A stretch of 64,000 bases of DNA from Lactiplantibacillus xiangfangensis (GTDB lineage Bacteria > Bacillota > Bacilli > Lactobacillales > Lactobacillaceae), in the NCBI RefSeq assembly GCF_001438845.1, contig NZ_JQCL01000074.1, positions 166,327 to 230,326 of the forward strand, given 5' to 3'. Each line of letters begins with the position of its first letter. Position 1 is the stretch's first letter. The position numbers were made by a program, and so were the translations under genes. Positions 9,801 through 18,532 of the stretch are shown piece by piece. The notes beneath the pieces were generated by a model. The model searched no databases. It had not been told where the DNA came from and saw nothing but the letters and a program-made list of their open reading frames with translations.

Positions 9801-10853
9801 ATGTCAAAGCTCAGTAAGTCTCTTTTAGGTCTCTCATTTGTATCGGTACTAGGTTTAGGTTTAGCCGGTTGTGCAAGCGGCACGAGCACTAGTTCCAAGA
9901 GTAACAACACTAGTAAGGATAAAACAATCACGGTTGTTTTCTATCCTAACGAATCAGCTAAGAGTTTTTCCGGTTCACGTGACGCTTTAAAGAAATCAAT
10001 TGAAAAGGTTACTGGTAAGACGGTTAAATTACAAACAACGACCGACTACAACGTTGCCATTCAAGCAATTGCTTCTGGTAAAGCACAATTAGCTTACATG
10101 GGTGCCAATGGTTATATCCAAGCCCACAAGTTAAGCAAGGACGTTTTACCATTCGCCGCACAATCTGACGGTGAAGGGACCTTGAAGAAAGCCACTTACA
10201 ACTCATACTTAATGGTACAACAAAAAGACGCCAAAAAGTATGAAGAAAACGGTAAGTACAGCATTGATAAGATCAAGGGCCAAAAGATGTCCTTCGTTTC
10301 TAACAGTTCAACGTCTGGTTTCTTAGTTCCAAACGCTGAAATCACGCGTGAATTCAAGATCAAAGACGCTGACAAGGATCAATTAACGCAAAGCGGTAAA
10401 TTCTTCAGCAAAGTTCTTTACGGTGGTTCACACCAAGGTTCAGCCGTTAACTTACTTAAGGGTGACGCTGACGTAGCTGCCTTCGATGACACTGATTTGA
10501 TGCCTTACTTGAAAGTCACTAAGGGTTCATGGAACAAACTGGGCTCAACTTTCACTGTTAAAGATGACGCTGAAGCACCATTCACTGGCTTAAATGGCAA
10601 GTCCGTTGTCAACATTGCGATGATGCCTGTTCAACAAGGTCCATGGGTATACAACACTAAGGCCTTAAGCAAGGATGATCAAGATAAGATTGCTAAAGAA
10701 TTTACATCAAAATCATTTGCAGACAACGAAAAGATCTTCTCAAAACCAAATGCTAAGACACCAATGTTATTCCCTAAAACGACTGAAAAGTCACAATTAG
10801 TTAAAGTTACAGACAAATGGTACGCCCCAACTCATAAGTTAGTTGGTTACTAA
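9801..10853 (+). CDS. phnD: Phosphonate-binding lipoprotein PhnD
   Basis: Extracytoplasmic binding protein of a phosphonate ABC importer. 350 residues from ATG 9801, 11 bases after GGAGGT; a TTG at 9792 is too close to the ribosome binding site. The signal peptide ends in lipobox LAGC (lipidated Cys24). After a Ser/Thr/Asn-rich linker, ITVVFYPNESA and the later VNLLKGDADVAAFDDTD segment are typical of the phosphonate/phosphite-binding PhnD/PtxB family. It opens the phnDCEEXW operon; the downstream catabolic genes point to 2-aminoethylphosphonate as the main ligand (inference). Confidence 0.93.
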   Translation: MSKLSKSLLGLSFVSVLGLGLAGCASGTSTSSKSNNTSKDKTITVVFYPNESAKSFSGSRDALKKSIEKVTGKTVKLQTTTDYNVAIQAIASGKAQLAYMGANGYIQAHKLSKDVLPFAAQSDGEGTLKKATYNSYLMVQQKDAKKYEENGKYSIDKIKGQKMSFVSNSSTSGFLVPNAEITREFKIKDADKDQLTQSGKFFSKVLYGGSHQGSAVNLLKGDADVAAFDDTDLMPYLKVTKGSWNKLGSTFTVKDDAEAPFTGLNGKSVVNIAMMPVQQGPWVYNTKALSKDDQDKIAKEFTSKSFADNEKIFSKPNAKTPMLFPKTTEKSQLVKVTDKWYAPTHKLVGY

Positions 10854-10890
10854 ACCGATTTCCATTTAGGTCTTCAGGAAAGGAACTGCT

Positions 10891-11664
10891 ATGCTCAAGG
10901 TCATTCAACTAGATAAAACTTACGGTTCAAATAAGCGCTCGCTCAAAGACGTTAACTTTACTGCTCAACCAGGTGAAGTGACGGCAATTATTGGGCCTTC
11001 AGGCGCTGGGAAAACAACGATTCTACGGAGTGTTAATCAGTTAATTCGTGATGATAGTGGTCAGATTTTATTAGATGACCAAGATATTCGTCAAGCGAAT
11101 AAAGCTGAATTGCGTAAAATTCGTCATCACATCGGGATGATCTTCCAAAACTATAACTTGATTAGCCCCCTCACTGCCCTGGAAAACGTCTTACACGGAC
11201 GCTTAGGTGCTAAGTCCACGGTCGCCGGGATGCTCGGACTTTATAGTAATGAAGAAAAGACGGAAGCACTCGCACTTTTAGATGAAGTTGGTCTGAAAGA
11301 ATATGCCTACCAACGTTGTGACCAGCTTAGTGGTGGTCAACAACAACGGGTCGGGATTGCACGTGCCCTCATGCAACATCCTAAGATGATTTTATGTGAC
11401 GAACCAATTGCATCACTTGATCCAAAGTCAACTAAAATTGTCATGGACATTTTACGTAAGTTAGCAAAAGAAAAGCAACTGATTATTCTCATCAACCTTC
11501 ACCAAGTTGATATCGCGATGGAATACGCTGATCACATTATCGGGATCAATAGCGGTGCCATCGTGTTTGAAGGGGCAACCAAGGCAGTTGATGACGACGT
11601 GTTACAAAAGATTTATCGACAAGCTGATGACGCTAAAGCGGTGGTGAGTGCTAATGAAGACTAG
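10891..11664 (+). CDS. phnC: Phosphonate ABC transporter ATP-binding protein PhnC
   Basis: 257 residues, one ABC ATPase domain: Walker A GPSGAGKT (residues 35-42), Q-loop FQNYNLI, signature LSGGQQQRVGIARAL, Walker B MILCDEPIASLDP. The sequence matches PhnC ATPases that energise phosphonate uptake. ATG at 10891 follows AAAGGAAC; 37 bases separate it from phnD. Its end overlaps the first permease gene by 11 bases, so they are co-translated. Confidence 0.95.
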   Translation: MLKVIQLDKTYGSNKRSLKDVNFTAQPGEVTAIIGPSGAGKTTILRSVNQLIRDDSGQILLDDQDIRQANKAELRKIRHHIGMIFQNYNLISPLTALENVLHGRLGAKSTVAGMLGLYSNEEKTEALALLDEVGLKEYAYQRCDQLSGGQQQRVGIARALMQHPKMILCDEPIASLDPKSTKIVMDILRKLAKEKQLIILINLHQVDIAMEYADHIIGINSGAIVFEGATKAVDDDVLQKIYRQADDAKAVVSANED

Positions 11665-12457
11665 TTTCCCATCACCCCAAAGCTTTTTCCGTCAACGGCG
11701 GTTACGTTTGTCGGTCGTTTTAATCATTTTGATTGGAATTTACGTTCTTTCAATGACGATTGTGAACTTCCAAACCTGGACTTCCATCGTTAAAATTCCA
11801 GCTGGTATCATCTGGTTGTTCCACAACTTTATTCCAACGGAACGTTCAATTTCTTACTTAGGACCAATCCTTTATCAGTTATGGCGGACCTTGCTCGTTT
11901 CAATTTCTTCCACCATTATCGCGAGTCTCTTTTCACTCGTCTTTGCCATCTTAGGTGCTCAGACGACGACACCGCATCCCGTTTTGCGGATTGTGATTCG
12001 TTTTGGGGCTTCACTACTCCGGAACATTCCGGTAGTTGCGTGGGCCATGATCCTACTGTTTTCATTTAAGCAAAGTGATTTTACGGGTTTCTTAGCCCTC
12101 TTCTTTATGACGCTAGGCTACCTCACCCGGGCTTTCACGGAAACGATTGAAGACTTGGATGCCGAAAAGCTCCAAGCCTTACAAGCGGTGGGTGCGAACT
12201 ACTTTCAATGCGTGTTCTGCGGCGTCTTACCAGAAGCTGCTAGTACCCTGACCAGTTGGGTCCTTTACATGATTGAAAATAACTTACGGGACGCTACTTT
12301 GGTTGGTCTGTTAACTGGGACTGGCGTTGGATTTCTCTTCGACTTCTACTTCAAGAGTTTCCGTTATGACGCTGCCGGTCTAATCGTCTTATTAATTGCC
12401 ATCTTAGTTATCGTCTTAGAATTAACATCCACTATGATTCGGAGGGCCATCGCATGA
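11654..12457 (+). CDS. phnE: Phosphonate ABC transporter permease PhnE, first copy
   Basis: 267 residues with about six membrane helices and the cytoplasmic EAA-type loop (LQALQAVGANYFQCVFCGVLP) that contacts PhnC. ATG at 11654 was preferred to GTG at 11648 for spacing from GGTGAG. It overlaps phnC by 11 bases and the second permease by 4, in the compact phnDCEE transporter. Two different PhnE subunits probably form a heterodimeric channel. Confidence 0.92.
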   Translation: MKTSFPSPQSFFRQRRLRLSVVLIILIGIYVLSMTIVNFQTWTSIVKIPAGIIWLFHNFIPTERSISYLGPILYQLWRTLLVSISSTIIASLFSLVFAILGAQTTTPHPVLRIVIRFGASLLRNIPVVAWAMILLFSFKQSDFTGFLALFFMTLGYLTRAFTETIEDLDAEKLQALQAVGANYFQCVFCGVLPEAASTLTSWVLYMIENNLRDATLVGLLTGTGVGFLFDFYFKSFRYDAAGLIVLLIAILVIVLELTSTMIRRAIA

Positions 12458-13308
12458 TTGAAAACAGTCAACCAAAACCGGAGACAATTCAGCCATCGGC
12501 ATCCCACGCCAAGAAAATTACCCTGGTAACTAAACCGCGGAAAATCTTACGTAGCGTGCTTGCGGGACTCACAATCGTTACCATTTATTCACTTGCAACG
12601 CTTAACAACAGCAACTTACAGCTTTCAGAAGCCTTTAAAAGTTTAGGCGCTAATCTGAACGCCATGTTTTTACACCCAAGCGTCGGCCAAGATTCATGGG
12701 CACTGCTACTACGGGCGTTAGCCACGAGTGTTTCACTCGCAATGTTAACCACCCTCTTAGGCGCCCTGATTGCGTTCTTTATCGCGGTCGGTGCGGCACG
12801 TAACTTAGCCCCTAACTGGCTTGCAACGTCAATTAAAGCGGTGATGGCCTTTGTTCGTGCCATTCCAACCATCCTTTGGGTTCTGATCTATTCAGTTGTC
12901 ATGGGACTTGGTGCCAGTGCCGCCGTTGTCGGTTTAACGTTCCATAGTGTGGCTTACCTTGTTAAAGCCTATTCGGAAAGTATTGAGGAAACTTCACAAG
13001 ATACGATTGAGGCTTTAAAAGCTAGTGGTGTCGGTTTTTGGCCAATTGTTTTCCAAGCAATCTTGCCATCAATCGTCCCAGCACTACTAAGTTGGACCTT
13101 CATTCGTTTCGAAATCAACTTCGCTAACGCAGTTGCCGTTGGGGCCGCTGCTGGTGCGGATGACATTGGTTACTACCTCTTCATGGCAGGTAGCTTCTAC
13201 TTTAACTTCCACGAAGTCGGTTTGATCGTTTACTTACTCTTAGCCGTTGCCATCGTACTCGAATTGGTTTCAATGAAACTACGGGGCCATTATTTAAAGC
13301 ACAACTAA
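12454..13308 (+). CDS. phnE: Phosphonate ABC transporter permease PhnE, second copy
   Basis: 284 residues. A cytoplasmic tail of about 30 residues precedes six predicted membrane helices; the EAA-type loop reads IEALKASGVGFWPIVFQAILP. It resembles the preceding permease along its whole length, consistent with an old duplication. ATGA overlap with the upstream gene and GGAGGGCC upstream support the start. Forms the membrane pore with the first PhnE. Confidence 0.92.
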   Translation: MIENSQPKPETIQPSASHAKKITLVTKPRKILRSVLAGLTIVTIYSLATLNNSNLQLSEAFKSLGANLNAMFLHPSVGQDSWALLLRALATSVSLAMLTTLLGALIAFFIAVGAARNLAPNWLATSIKAVMAFVRAIPTILWVLIYSVVMGLGASAAVVGLTFHSVAYLVKAYSESIEETSQDTIEALKASGVGFWPIVFQAILPSIVPALLSWTFIRFEINFANAVAVGAAAGADDIGYYLFMAGSFYFNFHEVGLIVYLLLAVAIVLELVSMKLRGHYLKHN

Positions 13309-13334
13309 TTTATCGCATCTAAAGGAGTTTTCAC

Positions 13335-14111
13335 ATGACTATTCAAGCAGTTATCTTCGATTGGGCCGGTACAACTATTGATTATGGTAGCCGTGCCCCC
13401 ATCGTCGCTTTCCAAAAAGCATTCGACAACGTCGGTATCACGATTACCGAGGCTGAAATCCGGCAAGATATGGGGCTTGATAAGTATACCCACATCTGCA
13501 AGATCATTAACTTACCTGCCGTTCAAAATGACTGGCAAGCTCGTTTCCAAGTGTTACCTTCATCCGATGACTGTGATCGTATTTTTCACGACTTTAAGTC
13601 AATTCTCTTAGCTTCACTGACAGACTTTGCGCAATTAAAGCCTGGGATGGATCAAGTTATCAGTTACTTAAACGAACATCACATTGCCTATGGCACAACG
13701 ACCGGTTATGATTCTGAAATGTTGGCCCTAGTTTTACCAATTGCGGCAAAGCAAGGTTACCAACCAACTGTTAACATCACTTCAGAACAAACTAATGGTA
13801 TCGGCCGCCCGGCACCCGCAATGTTGGAATTAGCCAGCGACAAGCTGGAAATTACCAACGCGGCGAGTGTCATGAAGGTCGGTGATTCAATCAACGATAT
13901 CTTAGAAGGTCAAAACGCTGATGCCATTAGCGTTGGGATTATTGACGGTAGCAACTTGATGGGCTTGTCACAAGCTGAATTCGACGCGTTATCAGCTGCC
14001 GAACAAGCCGCTTTGCGGACCAAGGTTGCTGACGAATACAAAAAAGTCGGTGCGGATTACATTCTGCAATCAATGGTTGAACTGCCAGCCTTGATTGACA
14101 GCATTAGTTAA
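13335..14111 (+). CDS. phnX: Phosphonoacetaldehyde hydrolase (phosphonatase)
   Basis: Cleaves the C-P bond of phosphonoacetaldehyde to acetaldehyde and phosphate; HAD superfamily, cytosolic. 258 residues. The nucleophile Asp9 lies in FDWAGTT, the Schiff-base lysine is probably Lys50 in MGLDKYTHI of the cap domain, and GDSINDI supplies the Mg-binding acidic residues. ATG at 13335 follows AAAGGAG. It is followed directly by phnW, whose product feeds it. Confidence 0.95.
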   Translation: MTIQAVIFDWAGTTIDYGSRAPIVAFQKAFDNVGITITEAEIRQDMGLDKYTHICKIINLPAVQNDWQARFQVLPSSDDCDRIFHDFKSILLASLTDFAQLKPGMDQVISYLNEHHIAYGTTTGYDSEMLALVLPIAAKQGYQPTVNITSEQTNGIGRPAPAMLELASDKLEITNAASVMKVGDSINDILEGQNADAISVGIIDGSNLMGLSQAEFDALSAAEQAALRTKVADEYKKVGADYILQSMVELPALIDSIS

Positions 14112-14145
14112 GCCGTTTCTGGTCATTAGTTACGGAGGAAAGAAT

Positions 14146-15246
14146 ATGAAACAGCCTTACTTGTTGTTAACACCCGGTCCACTAAGTACCACCCCCACGG
14201 TTAAAGAAGCCATGCAAATTGACTATTGTACCTGGGACAGTGATTACCGGAACGTGACGGAAACGATTCGCCAACAAATTCTTGAACTTGCGCAAGCAGA
14301 TCCAGACGCCTACACGACGGTTCTTCTGCAAGGTAGCGGTAGCTACGGTGTCGAGGCAACGATTGGGACCGCCCTTCCACGCGAAGGCGCTGTCTTGATG
14401 ATTGCTGTTAACGGGGCTTATGGCCACCGAATCAGTGAAATCGCGGATTATTACGGGATCGAACACGTCGACGTTGTCTTTAACGAAGACGAAGCCGTTG
14501 ACCCGGCACAGATTGAAGCTGCCCTCGATGCGCATCCGGAAGTTACCCACTTTGCCACGGTGCACAGTGAAACAACAACCGGGATCTTGAACCCCATCGA
14601 ACAGCTCATGCCACTCATGCAAGCGCGTGGAATCGTCACAATTATCGATGCTATGTCAAGCTTAGGTGGCGTTCCAATCAGCGTTGATGGGTTGGACTGT
14701 GACTACTTGGTCAGCAGCGCCAACAAGTGCGTGCAAGGTGTCCCTGGTTTTGCCTTCATCATTGCTAAGCAAGCCACCTTGGAAAAGACGGCGAATAACG
14801 CCCGTTCACTATGCTTAGATCTTTACGCACAGTGGCAAGCAATGACTAAACAACCTGGAAAGTGGCGTTTTACGTCCCCAACCCACGTTGTTCACGCTTT
14901 CGCTCAGGCCTTGATTGAGCTTAAAGCTGAAGGCGGCGTTACACCACGGTATGAACGCTACGCTGCTAACCAAGCACTGCTTAGCAACGGGATGCAAGCG
15001 TTAGGATTTGACTTAGTGATTGATCCAGCCGTTCAAGGCCCCATCATTACTTCTTTCAAATACCCAACGCAACATTTTGATTTTGCTGATTTCTACCAAT
15101 TCATTAAGGAACGGGGATTCGTTATTTACCCAGGCAAGGTTTCCGCAATTCCAAGTTTCAGAATTGGTACGATTGGTGACATTCATACCGCTGACATCAA
15201 ACGACTACTCGCAATTGTGAGTGATTATCAACAATTGAACCGGTAG
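14146..15246 (+). CDS. phnW: 2-aminoethylphosphonate-pyruvate transaminase
   Basis: PLP enzyme converting 2-aminoethylphosphonate and pyruvate to phosphonoacetaldehyde and alanine, the first step of the phosphonatase route. 366 residues, normal length. LLLTPGPLST opens the protein, and Lys194 in SSANKCVQG is the expected PLP lysine. The start is ATG 14146, six bases after GGAGGAAAG; an upstream frame from 14095 overlaps phnX and lacks a ribosome binding site. Last gene of the operon, closed by a strong terminator. Confidence 0.96.
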   Translation: MKQPYLLLTPGPLSTTPTVKEAMQIDYCTWDSDYRNVTETIRQQILELAQADPDAYTTVLLQGSGSYGVEATIGTALPREGAVLMIAVNGAYGHRISEIADYYGIEHVDVVFNEDEAVDPAQIEAALDAHPEVTHFATVHSETTTGILNPIEQLMPLMQARGIVTIIDAMSSLGGVPISVDGLDCDYLVSSANKCVQGVPGFAFIIAKQATLEKTANNARSLCLDLYAQWQAMTKQPGKWRFTSPTHVVHAFAQALIELKAEGGVTPRYERYAANQALLSNGMQALGFDLVIDPAVQGPIITSFKYPTQHFDFADFYQFIKERGFVIYPGKVSAIPSFRIGTIGDIHTADIKRLLAIVSDYQQLNR

Positions 15247-15254
15247 TCAGCATT

Positions 15255-15301
15255 AAAAGGCACCCAGTAAGACGAAAATTCGTCTTACTGGGTGCCTTTT
15301 T
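15255..15301. terminator. Bidirectional terminator between phnW and galE
   Basis: A near-perfect hairpin of about 22 base pairs: AAAAGGCACCCAGTAAGACG starts the left arm, with its complement ending in CCTTTTT at 15301. It serves convergent phnW and galE. Confidence 0.95.
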
Positions 15302-15322
15302 GACTTACTTTAGTTAGCCAAA

Positions 15323-16318
15323 CTAGTTACGGTCATCGTAACCATTCGGATGCTTCTGGGTCCATGCCCAGGCTGTTTTAATGATTTCGTTAACGTCATC
15401 GTAATGTGGTTGCCAGCCCAAAACCTCGCGAGCCTTATCACTTGCGGCAACTAGTGAATCTGGGTCACCAGGACGCCGTGGCGCAATCTTGGCTGGAATC
15501 GGCTTGCCAGTCACTTCGCGAGCAGCTGCAAGCATCTGCTTGTTTGAGAAACCAGTGGATGAGCCTAAGTTGAAGGCGTCACTGTCGTTACCGGCAGCTA
15601 AGTACTTCAATGCCAGGATATGCGCATCGGCTAAGTCCAAAACGTGCACGTAATCGCGGACGTTGGTTCCATCTGGCGTGTTGTAATCATCACCAAAGAG
15701 CTTCAATTCGTCACGCTTACCCTGTGCCACTTGCAAAATAATCGGAACCAAGTGGGTTTCAGGACCGTGGTCTTCACCAATGCTGCCATCTGGCTTAGCA
15801 CCGGCGACGTTAAAGTAACGTAAGGCGACGAACTTGATCCCGTACGCCACGTCAGACCAGTGCATGATTTGTTCCATCATTAACTTACTTGCCCCGTAAG
15901 GGTTGATTGGTTCTTGCGGATCAGTTTCCTTGATTGGAATCCGTTCCGGTGTCCCGTACGTTGCAGCGGTTGATGAAAAGACGATTTGCTTAACATCGTG
16001 GGCCTGCATCGTTTCAAGTAACGTAATCATGCCACCAGTATTGTTATCAAAGTACTTCAGTGGCTTGGCCATTGACTCTGGTACGACTGAGAACGCTGCA
16101 AAGTGCACCACGGCTTCAATCGGTTCTTCATCAAAAACGTGGTTTAAAAAGGTCGCATCACGGACATCGCCTTCATAAAACTTAGCTGCGGCGTTAACGG
16201 CTGCCCGGTGCCCAGTAACCAAATTATCAACGACAACTACCGAAGATCCATTGGCGACTAAGCGATCGACCATGTGAGAACCGATGTAACCGGCTCCCCC
16301 CAAAACAAGAATTGACAT
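15323..16318 (-). CDS. galE: UDP-glucose 4-epimerase
   Basis: Interconverts UDP-glucose and UDP-galactose for the Leloir pathway and for cell-wall/exopolysaccharide sugars. 331 residues, extended SDR fold: NAD-binding GGAGYIGS near residue 7, catalytic Tyr141-xxx-Lys145 in NPYGASK, and the substrate segment [10 protein letters not shown]. Single gene with its own promoter: an extended -10 (TGCTATGAT, TATGAT at 16352-16347). No other galactose genes are adjacent, which suggests an anabolic role. Confidence 0.96.
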   Translation of the reverse strand: MSILVLGGAGYIGSHMVDRLVANGSSVVVVDNLVTGHRAAVNAAAKFYEGDVRDATFLNHVFDEEPIEAVVHFAAFSVVPESMAKPLKYFDNNTGGMITLLETMQAHDVKQIVFSSTAATYGTPERIPIKETDPQEPINPYGASKLMMEQIMHWSDVAYGIKFVALRYFNVAGAKPDGSIGEDHGPETHLVPIILQVAQGKRDELKLFGDDYNTPDGTNVRDYVHVLDLADAHILALKYLAAGNDSDAFNLGSSTGFSNKQMLAAAREVTGKPIPAKIAPRRPGDPDSLVAASDKAREVLGWQPHYDDVNEIIKTAWAWTQKHPNGYDDRN

Positions 16319-16346
16319 AGTGTACCTCCCCTACATAGATGCTTTA

Positions 16347-16355
16347 ATCATAGCA
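16347..16355 (-). promoter_or_regulatory. Extended -10 promoter of galE
   Basis: Minus-strand TGCTATGAT with the -10 TATGAT at 16352-16347. No good -35 is present; the TGn extension compensates. It lies 29 bases before the galE start. Confidence 0.5.
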
Positions 16356-16416
16356 TATTCAGCGGCTAATGCGCTTTAAAAATTGCGGGTTTGTAAAGCA
16401 ATTAATTGGGGCCAAT

Positions 16417-16449
16417 AAAAAAGTAGTCACGCGTGGCAACTACTTTTTT
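16417..16449 (-). terminator. Terminator of the tmk-to-thioesterase operon
   Basis: AAAAAAGTAGT (16417-16427) pairs with ACTACTTTTTT (16439-16449); the loop includes CACGCGTG, which can extend the stem. On the minus strand it ends in six T just after the thioesterase stop. Confidence 0.85.
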
Positions 16450-16456
16450 CAATCAT

Positions 16457-17242
16457 CTATTTAATTGGTTCAGCCAATGTCTGCCACAAAATCGTCACTT
16501 CACAGCACTTCTCATCACCGACCTGAATCAAGTGGCTCGTCTTAACTTGATCCGCCTGGTCACCGGGTAAAATGTTGACCTTAGAATCAACGATGTGGCC
16601 GTACTGGACTTCATTCTCATAGCGAACGTCGATGTGTAATAAGTCGTGTTGCAATAAGAACTCAGCCGGCAACGTATCTAGCAACCAGTCAAAGTAATGC
16701 GCGTTATTCACGTGACGGTTCGGGTCAATATCGAAGAAGCGCACGTGATACGGCTTACTAATGGTCGTCTCCGTGACTTCAAAGGTACTTGGCCGTGGTA
16801 GCCGTGGAATACGTTTGACGACTTCTGAGTGGTATGGTTCGACTAACTCCGGCAAGATCTTGACGATCCGCCGCGTCGTCTGACTCATGGTCACCCAGAT
16901 ACTCGTAATGTAAGCTAACTGGTTGCCCTTTGCGTCTTTGATCCAAAACTCCCGGTAAGCAAAGTACGGGTTATACGCCGACCCACGCACCGCAATCGTA
17001 ACGATCTCATCTAAATGCGGCATCCGCGTCACGTCAATCGCGTACTGCGTCACGACCCAGCCAACCCCGTGGCTCTGAACAAAATCGGTCGTCAGCCCTA
17101 AAGCGTCACTTTGATCCTCAGATGCCAAAACGGCAATATCGATCAGCGTCGCCAACGTGGCCCGCCCCGTTCGATCACATTCATAATAAGTTATCCGGTG
17201 GTCTTCACTATATATGCTGGCTGATGTGCCTAAACTTGCCAT
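16457..17242 (-). CDS. Acyl-ACP thioesterase (FatA/B-type)
   Basis: Hydrolyses acyl-ACP to free fatty acid. 261 residues with two hot-dog folds: the first begins RITYYECDRTGRATLATLID, the second holds the catalytic segment FFDIDPNRHVNNAHYFDW (conserved Asp, Asn and His). ATG at 17242 follows GAGG; a start at 17260 would overlap rsmI and has no ribosome binding site. It is the last gene of the rsmI operon, an unexpected location for lipid metabolism. Such bacterial plant-type thioesterases are typical of lactobacilli. Confidence 0.92.
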   Translation of the reverse strand: MASLGTSASIYSEDHRITYYECDRTGRATLATLIDIAVLASEDQSDALGLTTDFVQSHGVGWVVTQYAIDVTRMPHLDEIVTIAVRGSAYNPYFAYREFWIKDAKGNQLAYITSIWVTMSQTTRRIVKILPELVEPYHSEVVKRIPRLPRPSTFEVTETTISKPYHVRFFDIDPNRHVNNAHYFDWLLDTLPAEFLLQHDLLHIDVRYENEVQYGHIVDSKVNILPGDQADQVKTSHLIQVGDEKCCEVTILWQTLAEPIK

Positions 17243-17243
17243 T

Positions 17244-18137
17244 CTAACGTTCCTCACCATTCTTTAAGTCGTGAAATTCATTGTACACCGCCTGACGTGG
17301 TAATTCACGTCGTTTGGCAATTGCCTTAATGGCTGCGTTGGGTTTGTCCCCCGCCGCAATGAGCGCCTCAACCTGTGCCTTGATTGGCAGCTGAGCTAAC
17401 TCATCCGTTTGAACCGGCTCACTCGTATCCGGATTACCACTGATTAGCAGGACAAACTCGCCCTTCAACTGGTGATCCTGTGACCATTCAACGAGTTCCG
17501 TTAAGGTCCCCCGGGCAAATTCTTCGTACCGTTTGGTCAGTTCCCGACAAGCGACGATTTGACGGCTACCTTCACAGACCGTTGCTAGTACGCTGAGCGT
17601 CTTGGCAACTCGAAACGGTGATTCGTACAGGACGACCGTCTCATGACGCTTTGCTAACGCCGCTAGTGCCTCTTTTTGGTCGTGCTTCTTCCGGGGCAAA
17701 AAGCCGTAAAAGTAAAATGGTTGTGGCACCAATCCTGAGGCAATTAACGCCGTCAAACCGGCATTGGCACCTGGTAACGGCACAACGGGAATTTGCTGCG
17801 CGACACACGCCGCTACTAGTTCTTTTCCTGGATCACTGATGGAGGGCATCCCCGCATCGCTGACCTGCGCCAAGTTGACACCATCTTGCAATTTAGCGAC
17901 TAACTGCGGGATTCGCTCCTGAGTATTATGTTCGTGGAAACTGATCTGCTTAGTCGTGATTTCAAAATGATTCAACAACTTTTGCGTGTTTCGGGTATCT
18001 TCCGCGGCAATCAAATCGACCGTCTTTAACGTTTCCACCGCACGATAAGTCATATCTTGTAAGTTGCCAATCGGCGTCGGAACCAAATATAAGGTCCCCG
18101 TTCCCGCATGATCAGCAAAACTCTGTTGCGTTTCCAA
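17244..18137 (-). CDS. rsmI: 16S rRNA 2'-O-ribose C1402 methyltransferase RsmI
   Basis: SAM-dependent tetrapyrrole-methylase fold enzyme that modifies C1402 in the decoding centre of 16S rRNA. 297 residues; VPTPIGNLQDMT near the N-terminus and QVSDAGMPSISDPG are family hallmarks. Translation likely starts at TTG 18137 after GGAGGAAG. It follows yabA and overlaps the next ribosome binding site, in the same order as Bacillus yabA-yabB-yabC without yabB. Confidence 0.95.
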   Translation of the reverse strand: METQQSFADHAGTGTLYLVPTPIGNLQDMTYRAVETLKTVDLIAAEDTRNTQKLLNHFEITTKQISFHEHNTQERIPQLVAKLQDGVNLAQVSDAGMPSISDPGKELVAACVAQQIPVVPLPGANAGLTALIASGLVPQPFYFYGFLPRKKHDQKEALAALAKRHETVVLYESPFRVAKTLSVLATVCEGSRQIVACRELTKRYEEFARGTLTELVEWSQDHQLKGEFVLLISGNPDTSEPVQTDELAQLPIKAQVEALIAAGDKPNAAIKAIAKRRELPRQAVYNEFHDLKNGEER

Positions 18138-18159
18138 CCGTTGCTTCCTCCTCTACTCG

Positions 18160-18507
18160 TTAAGAACGTTCCCGTTCGCCGTAAATCACTTCTAGGCAAA
18201 AGACGCATGATTCGTCATCGTCGCGCCGCTTACCGTAAAACTGGTTGCAGACGTGAAAGCCTTCGTCGTATAACTTTTCTAGGTTCTGACGCGACTTGGA
18301 GAGCGTGGCCGTTCCTGCGGGCTTCTTCGGCAATTCGTTTTCAATTTCTACCATGTGTTCCCTTAAGTGTTCATTTTCAATGACTAATTCCGCGTTTTTT
18401 TCTAACACGGTCGTCATATCAGCACGCAACTTAGCCATTTTGTCGAGCATTAGTTGCATCTGTTGTTCCATATCGCCGAAACTATCGTATAAATCACGCT
18501 TATCCAC
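18160..18507 (-). CDS. yabA: Replication initiation control protein YabA
   Basis: 115 residues. The N-terminal half is a leucine-zipper-like coiled coil (about residues 5-60) for tetramerisation; the C-terminal half binds zinc through the H-C and C-x-x-C pattern in FHVCNQF and SCVFC. YabA binds DnaA and DnaN to restrain initiation. GTG at 18507 follows GAGGGTG; the GTG nine bases upstream sits on the ribosome binding site. Placed between holB and rsmI, the usual Firmicute order. Confidence 0.93.
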   Translation of the reverse strand: MDKRDLYDSFGDMEQQMQLMLDKMAKLRADMTTVLEKNAELVIENEHLREHMVEIENELPKKPAGTATLSKSRQNLEKLYDEGFHVCNQFYGKRRDDDESCVFCLEVIYGERERS

Positions 18508-18532
18508 GCGCTTCACCCTCGTTTTCCTTTAT

